IMG/VR virus record: IMGVR_UViG_3300031758_000068
Span: 1-63,596 of that record
From: a virus
Direction: 5' to 3' (one strand)
Length of the DNA stretch: 63,596 nt
Under the pieces are notes generated by a model. The model had not been told where the DNA came from, made no database searches, and saw only the letters and a program-made list of their open reading frames with translations. The translations under genes and the position numbers were made by a program. Shown here one piece after another: positions 1 to 10,149 of the stretch (position 1 is its first letter; each line of letters opens with the position of its first letter).

Positions 1-3000
1 CAAGGTCCTCCACCACTTGGATCTAAGTACAGAATCCCGGGAGATACTCTTTACAATCCTACTCCTTACCCCATAGAGGCAGTATCAGACAATGGTATAA
101 GAAAGACACTTAACCCATTTGATACTTCTAATATAAAATTTCCAGGAGCAAACTATGTGGATGAGTATGAGAAGAAAGAAGAAGGAGGAGAGTACTATGA
201 TGATGAACTTACACAAGAAGAGATAGATGATCTTATTGCACAAGGTTATGTTGTAGAAGATCTTCCTAAAGCACAACTAGGTAAAGGTACTACAGTAGAA
301 GTATCACCGTTTAGTCTTAATGCAAATCAATCACAATTAGCTAGTAATGTGTATGGTGAGTATGATCCTGAGTTTTTAATTGGTGCAAGAACACCTTTAG
401 GTGGATCTAGAGATCCAAGGTTCAGCACTGACTTAGGTTTGACATTAGGAGTTCCTTATTCAGGTTCTATGATTCCAAGTGTGAATGCAGATTGGAGATG
501 GAGATATAGACCAAGTGCTGTTAGTGCAGGAGCTTTTGCTCCAACTGTTCAAACAGATATAACACTTGGCTGGGATCCAACACAAGGATTTAATCATAAA
601 ATGGTAGCTAGCCCAAGATGGGAGTTTGGTAATAGAATGCTTGGTGTTTATAGACAACCACGTTGGCCAGTAGGAGCATGGAAAGGTTATGCGGGACCTG
701 CTGCAGGTTGGGAGTTTAGACAACATTCTTTTGTTCCAGGTTTGGAAGGTTATCAAAACACAGGTGAACACCGTACAGGAAATTTTAATTTTGATTACGG
801 TGCTGTAGCTGGTATTGAAGCAAGACCTTTTAAAAGTACACCTTTAAGAGTTGGAGCAGATGCTAGTCTAATGTTTCAACCAGGTAAAGGGCAAGCTGAA
901 GAACAGTTTAATCCTGACACAGATTTTAATACTGTGAAATGGGGGATGACTCCAATGTTAAAAGTAAAAGCTGTTTATCCAATTGGTGCAAACTTGCCTA
1001 AGAAAAAAGAAGCTGAGGAAGAAAAAATTAAAATAGATGCTGCCAGAGCCAATGATAAAAATTTCATGGTTACAGCACCTACTATAACAGGACCTGGAGT
1101 AGATTGGGGGTATGAAGAAAAGCCAGAAAGTACCGGAGTACCTGTAGGATACTTACCAGGATATGAACCTGAAACAGGAAGAAAACTTACTGAGCAAGAG
1201 TTAATGCAAAGATATGGTCAAGGTCCGCGTTTAGCAAAAGGTGGTTCTTTACTTACTAAGAAAGTAACATGTAAAGATTGTGGTTGGAAGTGGAATGCTG
1301 CGGATGGTGGTAATGATGTTACTACATGTCACAAATGTGGTGGTCAAGGATTACTGCATGTGCAAAAAGGTGGACTACCAAAAGCTCAGTTTGGAATGTT
1401 TGATAAATGGAAAAAGAAAAACGTAGACCAAGTTATTGCTGATGCTGAACCACAAGAAGGTGTGCAACAACTTATGGAAGTTGAGGCATCAGGTGATGAA
1501 GCCAAAAAGAAACTGCACATAAGTCTGATGGATAAAGCACGCGCGCTAGGACGTACAGTTGCAGGTAGGAAAGTATGGATGGAGGATGGTCCTAGAAACT
1601 GGACTTTTGATGAAATTCAGGGATACGTTAATAAGGTAAATGATTATAACCAACAAGCACAAAAATATGAGAGAGACCGTAGACTGTTGCAGGACGGTAA
1701 GTTAAGTACAGATGTATTTGCTCAAAGATACAGAGATAACAACTGGGCTAGGTTTGACCAAGCTACTAAAAAAGAAAGTTTTAAAGGTCAGTATCAAAAT
1801 GCCGTTGATGAAGGCATGGCAAGAAAAGAAAAAAACTTTGCTGTTACACAAGGACTGGCGGAGCTTACAGGAGTACCTGCTGCCATGAGAATTGTAAGTG
1901 ATCCTGTAGGTACATTAAAAGGCGTAGGTACAAGTTTAGCGGATCTTGCTATGTTACCATATGCAGCATGGCAAGCAAGGGATTGGGCAGACAATACACT
2001 TAATATGAAGGGTACTTGGAACTTATCTGAGAATCCAATTACAGGACAAGACTTTGGTGAAGGTTTTAATGAATCAATGGATGTTGCTTCTGTTCTACCA
2101 TTTTTTGGTGCAGCTGCAAAGATGCTAAGACCAGCAACAGCAACCACAAAAACTGTAGGTACTACATCTAAGGTGGTTGGTAATACTGTAGGTGAGGGTA
2201 ACGTAATAATGAGTAATCCAAAACTAGCTCGTATTGCCAAAGATTTACCAGATAACCTAGTTGAAAGAAGAATATTTGAATATACAGGTGATGGTAATCC
2301 AAGAAAAATAAGTATTACAAGTGAGGCGGAACTGGAAAAAATATTAAAAGTAGATAGATATAGAATACAGAAACTTAAGAAACAATATCCAGATTTAGAC
2401 TTTAATGATCCTAGTATTAAGGGTTACTATTTTACTGATAAAGAAAGTATAAATAGAATACCAGATATTCTAAAAGGTGCTCAGCAAAATCAAAAATCAG
2501 CAGAGTCCTTTGGAACGTATCTTATGAATGACTATGATACAAAGATGGCCTTTATACAAAAGAGTGGAAACCAACCTTTGATAAATGTAGTTAATGAATC
2601 TCCACAATATTTAGATGAAGTCTATGCACATTTGAGTAGTCCAAACACAGTATCTGATGCTGACTTCTTAAATGATCTTGTAGTAAAAAGTAATAGCTAT
2701 ACAAGATTTATGGAAAGACAGGTAAGTAATGAAGCAGCTAGTGAATTGGTAGGTAGAAACATAGAAAATCCTGGATGGTCTATGGATGTAGAGGGTGTAT
2801 CTCCAAGTGATTACTATGGTGCCTACGGATATAAAATCCGACCTAATATGGATAGGATATATGAAATTGTAAATGCACCTGTAGAACAAAAATGGGGACT
2901 AAGACAACCAACATTTGAAGGTGGTATGAAAATGGTACCTTCAATGCATACAGGGCTTCCTGAGAAAGTTGAAGACTTTCTTAGAATGAGAACTCAAAGA

Positions 3001-3408
3001 TTAAACAGATCTGTTACTAGTAATGTAGGTGAGATTGATCCTTATGAAAAGATATCAAGATGGGATTTATATGCTCCAATGGAATCTAGAGCTAATGTGC
3101 AATTAAGGGAATTTTTACCAAAAGAGTTTGTAGAGTCTAAATATTATACAATACCAAAACATCAGGTATTCAATGTACAAGGTGACTATGGGCAAAAATT
3201 ACAAAATTTTGATGTGTTTGGTTTAGGTAAACTAGAGTTTCCAAAAAACTACACTGGCCATAGAAGTAATCAAGATTACGGAAGATTTTTTGAAGGTACA
3301 GGTAAAGGCTTTGCACGAGGAGGAATAACCATGGGTCAGGAGGTAGACTTAAGTCCAGAACAAGAAGCTCACTTAAGAAAATTAGGATACAAACTTGAAA
3401 GAATATAA
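1..3408 (+). CDS. Giant modular virion-type protein, 5'-partial (beta-barrel-like domain, zinc ribbon, LPKAQ tags)
   Basis: The frame is open from base 1, so the gene begins before the window; the GTG at 157 is probably not its start. Numbering from base 1, residues 71-88 (ELTQEEIDDLIAQGYVVEDL) resemble the C-termini of this gene and of the gene at 10150, and lead straight into a tag LPKAQLG (88-94). Residues about 122-335 are rich in alternating aromatic/glycine beta-strand patterns like an outer-membrane beta-barrel. A zinc ribbon follows (C424, C427, C443, C446), then a second tag LPKAQFG (459-465). Residues about 505-710 are paralogous to part of the next gene. The C-terminus (about 710-1135) is unrecognised and ends LSPEQEAHLRKLGYKLERI. 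The next gene starts 2 nt after the stop. The role is inferred to be structural or ejection-related; no enzyme is identified. Confidence 0.9.
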   Translation, partial: QGPPPLGSKYRIPGDTLYNPTPYPIEAVSDNGIRKTLNPFDTSNIKFPGANYVDEYEKKEEGGEYYDDELTQEEIDDLIAQGYVVEDLPKAQLGKGTTVEVSPFSLNANQSQLASNVYGEYDPEFLIGARTPLGGSRDPRFSTDLGLTLGVPYSGSMIPSVNADWRWRYRPSAVSAGAFAPTVQTDITLGWDPTQGFNHKMVASPRWEFGNRMLGVYRQPRWPVGAWKGYAGPAAGWEFRQHSFVPGLEGYQNTGEHRTGNFNFDYGAVAGIEARPFKSTPLRVGADASLMFQPGKGQAEEQFNPDTDFNTVKWGMTPMLKVKAVYPIGANLPKKKEAEEEKIKIDAARANDKNFMVTAPTITGPGVDWGYEEKPESTGVPVGYLPGYEPETGRKLTEQELMQRYGQGPRLAKGGSLLTKKVTCKDCGWKWNAADGGNDVTTCHKCGGQGLLHVQKGGLPKAQFGMFDKWKKKNVDQVIADAEPQEGVQQLMEVEASGDEAKKKLHISLMDKARALGRTVAGRKVWMEDGPRNWTFDEIQGYVNKVNDYNQQAQKYERDRRLLQDGKLSTDVFAQRYRDNNWARFDQATKKESFKGQYQNAVDEGMARKEKNFAVTQGLAELTGVPAAMRIVSDPVGTLKGVGTSLADLAMLPYAAWQARDWADNTLNMKGTWNLSENPITGQDFGEGFNESMDVASVLPFFGAAAKMLRPATATTKTVGTTSKVVGNTVGEGNVIMSNPKLARIAKDLPDNLVERRIFEYTGDGNPRKISITSEAELEKILKVDRYRIQKLKKQYPDLDFNDPSIKGYYFTDKESINRIPDILKGAQQNQKSAESFGTYLMNDYDTKMAFIQKSGNQPLINVVNESPQYLDEVYAHLSSPNTVSDADFLNDLVVKSNSYTRFMERQVSNEAASELVGRNIENPGWSMDVEGVSPSDYYGAYGYKIRPNMDRIYEIVNAPVEQKWGLRQPTFEGGMKMVPSMHTGLPEKVEDFLRMRTQRLNRSVTSNVGEIDPYEKISRWDLYAPMESRANVQLREFLPKEFVESKYYTIPKHQVFNVQGDYGQKLQNFDVFGLGKLEFPKNYTGHRSNQDYGRFFEGTGKGFARGGITMGQEVDLSPEQEAHLRKLGYKLERI

Positions 3409-3410
3409 CA

Positions 3411-6400
3411 ATGGCAAAGTTCAAGATAACAGGATTACCAAAAGCTCAGACTGGTAAAACATTTAGTAGAACTCAAGGGGGTGAAGATACCTATTACATA
3501 CATCCTGAAAGACCTGGTAGTATCTATACTAAATGGGATGGTAAATGGCATATTAGTAATAGCAGTACAGGTTTTAATTTTGAACCTATTAAAGATCCAA
3601 CAGGAGAAAGGAAAAAAAACTTAAATACAAATGCAGTTAAAGCAACTCAATTTCAACTTGATAGATGGGAGAATTTAAATCCTTATGATAATAGCAAGCA
3701 ACGTAAACATGTAGGAAATGTTGCAGGTGGTATGGATCCTAAGAAGTCTGCAGAACAAATCAAAAAGGCAGATGAACAATTTATGTTTGATTGGGACTTT
3801 AATACAAAAGACCAAAAAGACATGCATCCACGTGATGCTAGTAATGCTATAGAACTTTATAATAAGGGATTGGACTTTCATAAAGGCTGGATGAATTCTC
3901 CTATGTATAAGAAAATGTTGGCTAACTCTATAAATGCAGGAAAAGCATCAGGAGTAGATGAATCTCAAATGGCTCAACAAAGAATACAAAACTTCAGTAC
4001 TATTCCATCCATGCTTTTTCAAAGACAACCAGAAGGTAGAAGTTTTACAGGGGGTCAGTCAATGCCTACTGATGGATCAATTACTATATTTCCATATGGA
4101 GCTGGCGTATCAGATGTGTCAGCACATGAAATAAGCCATTCTATAGATAGACCTGTTAATTATTATGACAGTGATCAAAGGTTAATTCCTCAAGCTGATA
4201 TAAACTATATTCAAAATGTTACACCAGCTTTTAATAACACTCCTAAGTGGCAGGGTTATGATGCTGATTGGCAACAACTTGTTCTTAACAATCCAGACTA
4301 TCTACAAGAAGAAAAAGATTGGGTGAACTATGTATCAAAACCTACTGAAGTTAGAGCACGTCTTAATGCCATTAGAGCTACAGCAAAAGAATCAGGTACA
4401 TATGATCCATATACTCAAGAAGTAACTCCTGAGATATATGATATGTTACAAAAGATGAGTTTTGGTACTGATGAGAAAGAAGGCTTTAATCCAATTGAAC
4501 AACTAAAAGGTATATACTCAGATGAACAAATTATAGAAATGTTAAATAGCATTTCTAAAAATGATAATGATTCTGGTGACATGCTTAATATGGCAAGAGA
4601 AGGTGGTTTTCTACCACATGCTCAGTTTGGCTTTGGCATGGGTAAACTTAGAAAAAGAAAAGTAGGTAAACAAAAAGGTGAGGAGACTCCTACTTTTGGA
4701 CAACCATTACCTACAGATCCTCAAGGTGCTCCTTATGCTTTTGTTGGAGAACGTCCTGCTTGTCCAGAAGGCCAAGTATGGGATGAAAATCTTCAATCAT
4801 GTGTATTACCAGGGATAGTAGAACAACCAACAATGTATGTATCTGCTAATCCAGAAACAAATAAAAAACGTATTAAATTTATAGATAAAGCTAATGCACT
4901 CTGGGATACTATAGAAGGTAGAAAAGTCTGGATGGAAAACGGACCTAAGAACTATTCTCTTAATGAGTTATCCAAGTTTATTAATAATGTAAAAGACTAC
5001 AAAGACCAAGCTGCTGTATATGAGAAATACCGTAGAATGGCTGAGGATGATGAGATCAGTGGGGATGAGTTTGCTAGACTATATAATGAAAATAACTGGA
5101 TAAGATTTGACCAGAATACAGGTAGAGAAAACTTTAAAGGTCAATGGAGAAAAGCTGCACAAGAAGGTATTAAGAAGAAAGCAGAAAATGCTAAATCTGT
5201 AGCTAGTGACATAGGAGACATACTGCATACTGCAGGAGAGTATACAGGAATTAATAGTGTAGGAAGAGTAATAGCAAATCCTATAGAAACATTATCTGAT
5301 ACAGGGCAGAGTATAGTTGACATTGGGATGACTGCTCCAGAAGTTCCATACATGGCATATGATTATCTATCAAATCTATTCACACCATGGAATAGAGAAT
5401 ATGGAAATGAATACTCAGGTACTGAAGACATTAACCCACTTACAGGTCAACCTTATTGGTCAGGTTCTCAGGGAGCAATAGATTTAATTACTTCTTTTCC
5501 ATTTCTTAAAGGTGCATTTACTTTAGGAAATACAGGGTTTAAAGCAGGTGTTAATGCAGTGAATAGAATACCTTCTTCAAAAGTACTCTTTCAATCAGCA
5601 GAACAAAGATTAGGAAACCCAACAGCTTACAATTTACTTCAAGGTACAGAATCAGGAGTAAGGGGAAAGATAGCAGACAAGTACTATACTAATGCTATGC
5701 GGACCGCTGTAAAACAACAGGATGATGCATATCAAAAATTCTTCAAAGCATATGACGAAGGGGATATGGATTTGGCTAAAAGAATAAATGAAACTGAATT
5801 ACAACCTGCTATAGAAAGAGAAAAACTTTTGGCAAATGAGTATGGTGATTGGCGTAGACAATACTCTGGACTACCAATTAGAAATACAGGTCTGGCAGGA
5901 TCAGAAGGAAGTATTTTTACAATCAAGGGAGATCCAACTCAAGTTGTAAAAGTAGGCACTACACCTAATACAGAAGCTGAGTTAAATAAATTAATAGAGA
6001 TAGGTCAGAACTACCAGTTCCCTGGTTCTCAATTTGCATTCCCCACTAGACAGATTAGACTTATGGGAGATAATCAAGTTGCTCAATTTATGCCTAGATT
6101 AAACTTTAATGCGTCTGGTCTTCCGGTAGGTAAAACATTTGATGATGTTGCTGAGGTTGCCCAGGATTTGAATCAATATGGTGTAGGTCTTGATTATGCA
6201 GGTGAAGGTAATATTGGTAGTGTAGGAAATGACTTAGGCTTTGTTGATTTATCTTATATTGGAAAACCTGGGCAAAGAGTAGACTTTTATAACAGGTTTC
6301 CTTATCATAAGCCTGATATGTTTGGTAAAGGCTTTGCCCTAGATGAAACTATTGGTAGTACTGCACAGGGAATTGCAGATGATGCTGCAGGTCTTATGAA

Positions 6401-9400
6401 TAGAGTACGCTCTCAAGGATTATCAGATGATGCTTTAAAAGCAAGATCCGTACAAGAAACAGGGGCTGCCTCTCAAGTTGATGATTCTATTTTAGGTGCT
6501 GATGATGTATACAAAGCTCCTTCACCAGAAGCAATGCAGCGGTACAATAAAGCGATAGAGCACTTTAATAAACATATGTTTTTACCAGAATCTAAATCAT
6601 TACAAGGACGTGAATTGCTGGATGACTTTATATCAAGAATTAACTCAAAAGAAGGTTTAAAAAGACTAGGTGAACTAGGTATAAATGATCCAAAGTATTT
6701 TGAAGATTTAGTGCTTAAAGAAATACAACATGAGTTAGGTTACTTTACAGAAGTAGGTGGTCAACCTATGATAGCTTTACATGCAGGTATGCCTGCAGAG
6801 ATAGCAAAAAATATTACAAGACATGAAATAGAACATGCAGTACAAAGAGCGATTATAAAAAATGGTCAACAACCTTTTAGTGAAATAGATTACATGTTAA
6901 ATGGTCTTACTCTTAAAGGAACACCAAATGTGGCTGTACCAAGAAAGATGACATGGAATGCTATTGAGTTTCCTAAAAATGCTGATTTGTTTCCTAATGC
7001 ACAAAAAAACTTAGACTACTATGCCTTTGGTTCAGGAGGAAAAGAAAAGTCTGCGTTTTTAGCTGAGGTTCAACAGGGTATGCTTGATAATGGAATCATA
7101 GATGATGTTTATGAAAACATCACACCTGAGAAAGTTAAGAAAGCCTACAAACAATTTATAGAGGATCCTAATCCAGATAAATATAACTACAGATTTTTTG
7201 AAATCATGGAGCCCACTGAAGCAAACTTTGAGTTGACTGCCAAAGCCTTGAATAAGATGTTAGCTATTCCTGGTGCAATTGGAGGTGTGGGTACTGCTGG
7301 TTATATGATGAATCAAGGTGTAACAGAACAACCTGTAGAAGGTCTTAAAAAAGGAGGTACTGTAAGTAAGAAATACTCAAGAAGTTTAGAAGCTAAGAAC
7401 CAACTCTATGTAGAGAACAGACTTGTAAAAAAACGTAAGCCTAAGAATAAAAAGATCTTTAGTCCTACTAGTCCATACTTTCAAGCAGGTGGTGAGAATC
7501 AAGTAGAGTGTGATGATGATGGCAGATGTTATGAGACAGATCAGATACAAAATATACTAGATGAAGGATCTTACATCCCTAAAAAGAATGTAAATATTAT
7601 GTGGGATGTTGCAGAAACACCTGGTGCTTACGAAAATGCAAAAAAAATATGGACAGATAAAGGTGCCCAAGTAATATCAAAAAGATTAGGAAATACTCCT
7701 GCTATTACAAATGTTGGCAATTGTATGTGGGCTGGAGGAATGGGTTATCAATGTTTACCAGAAACAAAAGGAAAGATTTCATTAATGCCTTTTGAATCTA
7801 ATGATAAATTTATTAATGCTGTAAACAAAGGTACTGTACCTTTTTCTAGAGTTGCTAAAACACATGATCCAAATTTTGCATCACAAGAAACAGGTATGTT
7901 GCAACAAGGAGACATTATTAATTTTAAAGGTGCGGGTAATTCTCATGCTATGACCTTTTCACATTATGATGAAGATGGTACTCCTATTTTTTTAGATAGT
8001 AATGGTCAAGAAAGTAACTTTGGTTGGAATAGAGGAATGTGGGATCAACTTGTGCCAAATAAAGAAAAAGTTGCATATGTATCTAGATTTAATCCTGAAA
8101 AGTTTTACGAAAAAGATATTAAAACTTTAGAAGAAATGGCTAGGACCAATCCTACTTATGTTCCAGGAACACATACTGTAGGTAAATTACCATTATTACC
8201 TTTAGCTAATTTAGAAATACCTACAGCAGAAAGAGTATTACCAGCAGTGACTCAAACTTTGGGTATGAGAGCATTAGGTGGTATTCCAAACTTACCACTT
8301 AATAAAAATAGAAAAGTTCTTAGAGATTGGACATATGGTCAGTCTATAGGAATGCTACAAGAAAAACATGGAGGTGTACATTATGCACAAGCTGGATTAA
8401 ATCTTCAAGGTGTTAGAACAGCTCCTGTAACTACAAAAGCTGAACCTAAGAAAGAAGTACCTGTAAGAACAGTACCGGTACCTGCAGCAACTCAAATGAA
8501 CCTACAAGGTATACGTACAGCACCAGTAGTAACTAGACAAGAACCTAAGAAAGAATATGTAAAACCAAAACCTCAGAAACTTTCTGGATTTGACATGATG
8601 CATGAGATACATAACATGTATAACAATAAGATTGCAAATGCAAAAGATCTAAGACCTAAGAGTAAAGAAGAACAAAGAAGAGAGACATCACCTCTTGAAG
8701 TGTTTACTGGAACAAATGATTTGTTTAAGAGCTATACTACGGCTGATAGACAAGAGCAGACAGAGTCACCACTAGATATGTTTGGTCATGTTAATGATGC
8801 CTTCAATGAGGCCGCTAATAAACGTTCTAATAGAGTACCTGGAAGACAAGGATCTCCACTAGATATGTTTGGTTTCCCTGAGTATGGTAATCAAGGTGAT
8901 CAATCTTATGAGTTTCCATTAGCTCCAGGCTTTAGTGCAGATCCTACAAGAGGTACTACAGGTCAACCAGTGGAGAACAATCCTTTAGCATTCTTAACAA
9001 ATACAGGTATCTTAGGTCAGATAGATCATGCAAAACTTGCTAGAGATATAGAAAGAGAACAGAACAGACCTAAGTATAAGAACAGAAATGTTGAACCAGA
9101 CTCTTGGTGGGATAATACTGTTGATGTACTTGGTGATGCCGGAGAGTATATACTTGACACTGGTGTTGATGCTGTTAACACATTAGGTGAATGGAAGAAT
9201 ATGGGTAAACGCTATCTTCAAAAAGAAGGGTGGTTGGATATTGAAGAAGAAAAGATTGATCCTAATAAAGCTAAGAAACTGCAACCTAAGATAAAACAAA
9301 CTCCTAAAGTTGAAAAGTTCTATCAAGAGATTGCAGCTGTAGATGATGCTGGTTACTCTGATAATAAACTATTGTCATACCGTAATCAATGGGATAACAA

Positions 9401-10091
9401 TGAAGGCTTTGTCTATATTGCTACACCTACATTGAAGGATAGAACTGGTAAAGAAGAATATAGAAATGTACGTGGCGTAGGTCACTTCCTTTTAGATGCA
9501 TCTGCTGTTCCAGGTAAAGAATACAAGCATGAGTATAATGAAGCTTATTTGAAAAAAGCTATGAAAAATAATGATTGGATACCTACCTTTACACCAGTTT
9601 CAGGAAATAAAGTAAAATTAAAATACAAGAAACCTGATGAAATCACTAAAGAAGACAAGGTAGTTACACCACTTAGACAGTTTAAATTTGATAATTTAGC
9701 ATTTGATAAAACACAAAGACCTGAAGGTTTCCAAGCAGGAATTAAAGAAGTTAAAACAAAAGATGGACAGGGTTCATATTTAATCTTTAAGGATAGAAAT
9801 GGTTATTCAAGATTTAGTGGAGGATCAGTAGTGTTTATATTTAAAGACAAATACGGAAACACAATTGTAAGAGACTTTGCTGGAACACTGAATAACATTG
9901 AAAATGAAGGTCTTGGTATTAAGAAAACATATGGTCTCAAAGATGGTGACTTGACAATTGGTTATCATGATGTAGGATCATTTAGTGCTAAACCAAAGGC
10001 AGATGAATCTGGAGTTTTAAAGTCTTCTCAATGGGGTGACTTTAATCCAGGATCAATGACTGGTGGGGCATTGCTTATTCCTAATCAGTAA
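3411..10091 (+). CDS. 2226-aa modular virion-type protein with two HExxH sites and a papain-like peptidase candidate
   Basis: Begins MAKFKITGLPKAQTG, 2 nt after the previous stop. Modules in order: HEISH (H239, E240, H243), a possible zinc metallopeptidase; tag LPHAQFG (401-407); a domain at about 487-710 paralogous to gene 1; a possible kinase-like fold at about 830-955 (VVKVG, GEGNIG, GFVD); HEIEH (H1138-H1142), a second metallopeptidase candidate; a KKGG element with basic linker ending YFQAGG at about 1360; and a cysteine-peptidase-like domain with NCMW (C1438), NSHAM (H1512) and FLDSNG. After that come a tag-like VHYAQAG (1656-1662), two 20-residue repeats (NLQG[VI]RTAPV...EPKKE) and three SPLxxF repeats. 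The C-terminal about 250 residues form an unrecognised beta-rich domain. Function inferred as virion-associated. The stop codon lies inside a palindrome. Confidence 0.93.
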   Translation: MAKFKITGLPKAQTGKTFSRTQGGEDTYYIHPERPGSIYTKWDGKWHISNSSTGFNFEPIKDPTGERKKNLNTNAVKATQFQLDRWENLNPYDNSKQRKHVGNVAGGMDPKKSAEQIKKADEQFMFDWDFNTKDQKDMHPRDASNAIELYNKGLDFHKGWMNSPMYKKMLANSINAGKASGVDESQMAQQRIQNFSTIPSMLFQRQPEGRSFTGGQSMPTDGSITIFPYGAGVSDVSAHEISHSIDRPVNYYDSDQRLIPQADINYIQNVTPAFNNTPKWQGYDADWQQLVLNNPDYLQEEKDWVNYVSKPTEVRARLNAIRATAKESGTYDPYTQEVTPEIYDMLQKMSFGTDEKEGFNPIEQLKGIYSDEQIIEMLNSISKNDNDSGDMLNMAREGGFLPHAQFGFGMGKLRKRKVGKQKGEETPTFGQPLPTDPQGAPYAFVGERPACPEGQVWDENLQSCVLPGIVEQPTMYVSANPETNKKRIKFIDKANALWDTIEGRKVWMENGPKNYSLNELSKFINNVKDYKDQAAVYEKYRRMAEDDEISGDEFARLYNENNWIRFDQNTGRENFKGQWRKAAQEGIKKKAENAKSVASDIGDILHTAGEYTGINSVGRVIANPIETLSDTGQSIVDIGMTAPEVPYMAYDYLSNLFTPWNREYGNEYSGTEDINPLTGQPYWSGSQGAIDLITSFPFLKGAFTLGNTGFKAGVNAVNRIPSSKVLFQSAEQRLGNPTAYNLLQGTESGVRGKIADKYYTNAMRTAVKQQDDAYQKFFKAYDEGDMDLAKRINETELQPAIEREKLLANEYGDWRRQYSGLPIRNTGLAGSEGSIFTIKGDPTQVVKVGTTPNTEAELNKLIEIGQNYQFPGSQFAFPTRQIRLMGDNQVAQFMPRLNFNASGLPVGKTFDDVAEVAQDLNQYGVGLDYAGEGNIGSVGNDLGFVDLSYIGKPGQRVDFYNRFPYHKPDMFGKGFALDETIGSTAQGIADDAAGLMNRVRSQGLSDDALKARSVQETGAASQVDDSILGADDVYKAPSPEAMQRYNKAIEHFNKHMFLPESKSLQGRELLDDFISRINSKEGLKRLGELGINDPKYFEDLVLKEIQHELGYFTEVGGQPMIALHAGMPAEIAKNITRHEIEHAVQRAIIKNGQQPFSEIDYMLNGLTLKGTPNVAVPRKMTWNAIEFPKNADLFPNAQKNLDYYAFGSGGKEKSAFLAEVQQGMLDNGIIDDVYENITPEKVKKAYKQFIEDPNPDKYNYRFFEIMEPTEANFELTAKALNKMLAIPGAIGGVGTAGYMMNQGVTEQPVEGLKKGGTVSKKYSRSLEAKNQLYVENRLVKKRKPKNKKIFSPTSPYFQAGGENQVECDDDGRCYETDQIQNILDEGSYIPKKNVNIMWDVAETPGAYENAKKIWTDKGAQVISKRLGNTPAITNVGNCMWAGGMGYQCLPETKGKISLMPFESNDKFINAVNKGTVPFSRVAKTHDPNFASQETGMLQQGDIINFKGAGNSHAMTFSHYDEDGTPIFLDSNGQESNFGWNRGMWDQLVPNKEKVAYVSRFNPEKFYEKDIKTLEEMARTNPTYVPGTHTVGKLPLLPLANLEIPTAERVLPAVTQTLGMRALGGIPNLPLNKNRKVLRDWTYGQSIGMLQEKHGGVHYAQAGLNLQGVRTAPVTTKAEPKKEVPVRTVPVPAATQMNLQGIRTAPVVTRQEPKKEYVKPKPQKLSGFDMMHEIHNMYNNKIANAKDLRPKSKEEQRRETSPLEVFTGTNDLFKSYTTADRQEQTESPLDMFGHVNDAFNEAANKRSNRVPGRQGSPLDMFGFPEYGNQGDQSYEFPLAPGFSADPTRGTTGQPVENNPLAFLTNTGILGQIDHAKLARDIEREQNRPKYKNRNVEPDSWWDNTVDVLGDAGEYILDTGVDAVNTLGEWKNMGKRYLQKEGWLDIEEEKIDPNKAKKLQPKIKQTPKVEKFYQEIAAVDDAGYSDNKLLSYRNQWDNNEGFVYIATPTLKDRTGKEEYRNVRGVGHFLLDASAVPGKEYKHEYNEAYLKKAMKNNDWIPTFTPVSGNKVKLKYKKPDEITKEDKVVTPLRQFKFDNLAFDKTQRPEGFQAGIKEVKTKDGQGSYLIFKDRNGYSRFSGGSVVFIFKDKYGNTIVRDFAGTLNNIENEGLGIKKTYGLKDGDLTIGYHDVGSFSAKPKADESGVLKSSQWGDFNPGSMTGGALLIPNQ

Positions 10092-10107
10092 ACTTCTAAA
10101 GTTTACT
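10087..10107. promoter_or_regulatory. 17-bp palindrome (9-bp arms) over the stop codon
   Basis: Arms AGTAAACTT and AAGTTTACT flank a CTA loop; the TAA stop of the upstream gene lies in the left arm. No U-tract follows, so it is a poor classical terminator. The same palindrome core (TAAACTTnnnAAGTTTA) recurs at 15986-16002 at the same distance from the same promoter-like box. It may be an operator or a hairpin at the mRNA end. Confidence 0.55.
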
Positions 10108-10125
10108 CATTAAGATTGAATTTAC

Positions 10126-10135
10126 TATATTTATA
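10126..10135 (+). promoter_or_regulatory. Putative phage promoter box TATATTTATA
   Basis: This AT-rich box lies 14 nt before the ATG at 10150, in one of the few real gaps of the rightward block. The same decamer occurs at 39008 and with one change (TATATTTACA) at 16023, each just ahead of a large gene. It resembles the Bacteroidota TAnnTTTG box but ends in A rather than G, so it could be served by the phage polymerase or a modified host enzyme. Confidence 0.45.
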
Positions 10136-10149
10136 TTATAGCGTATATT

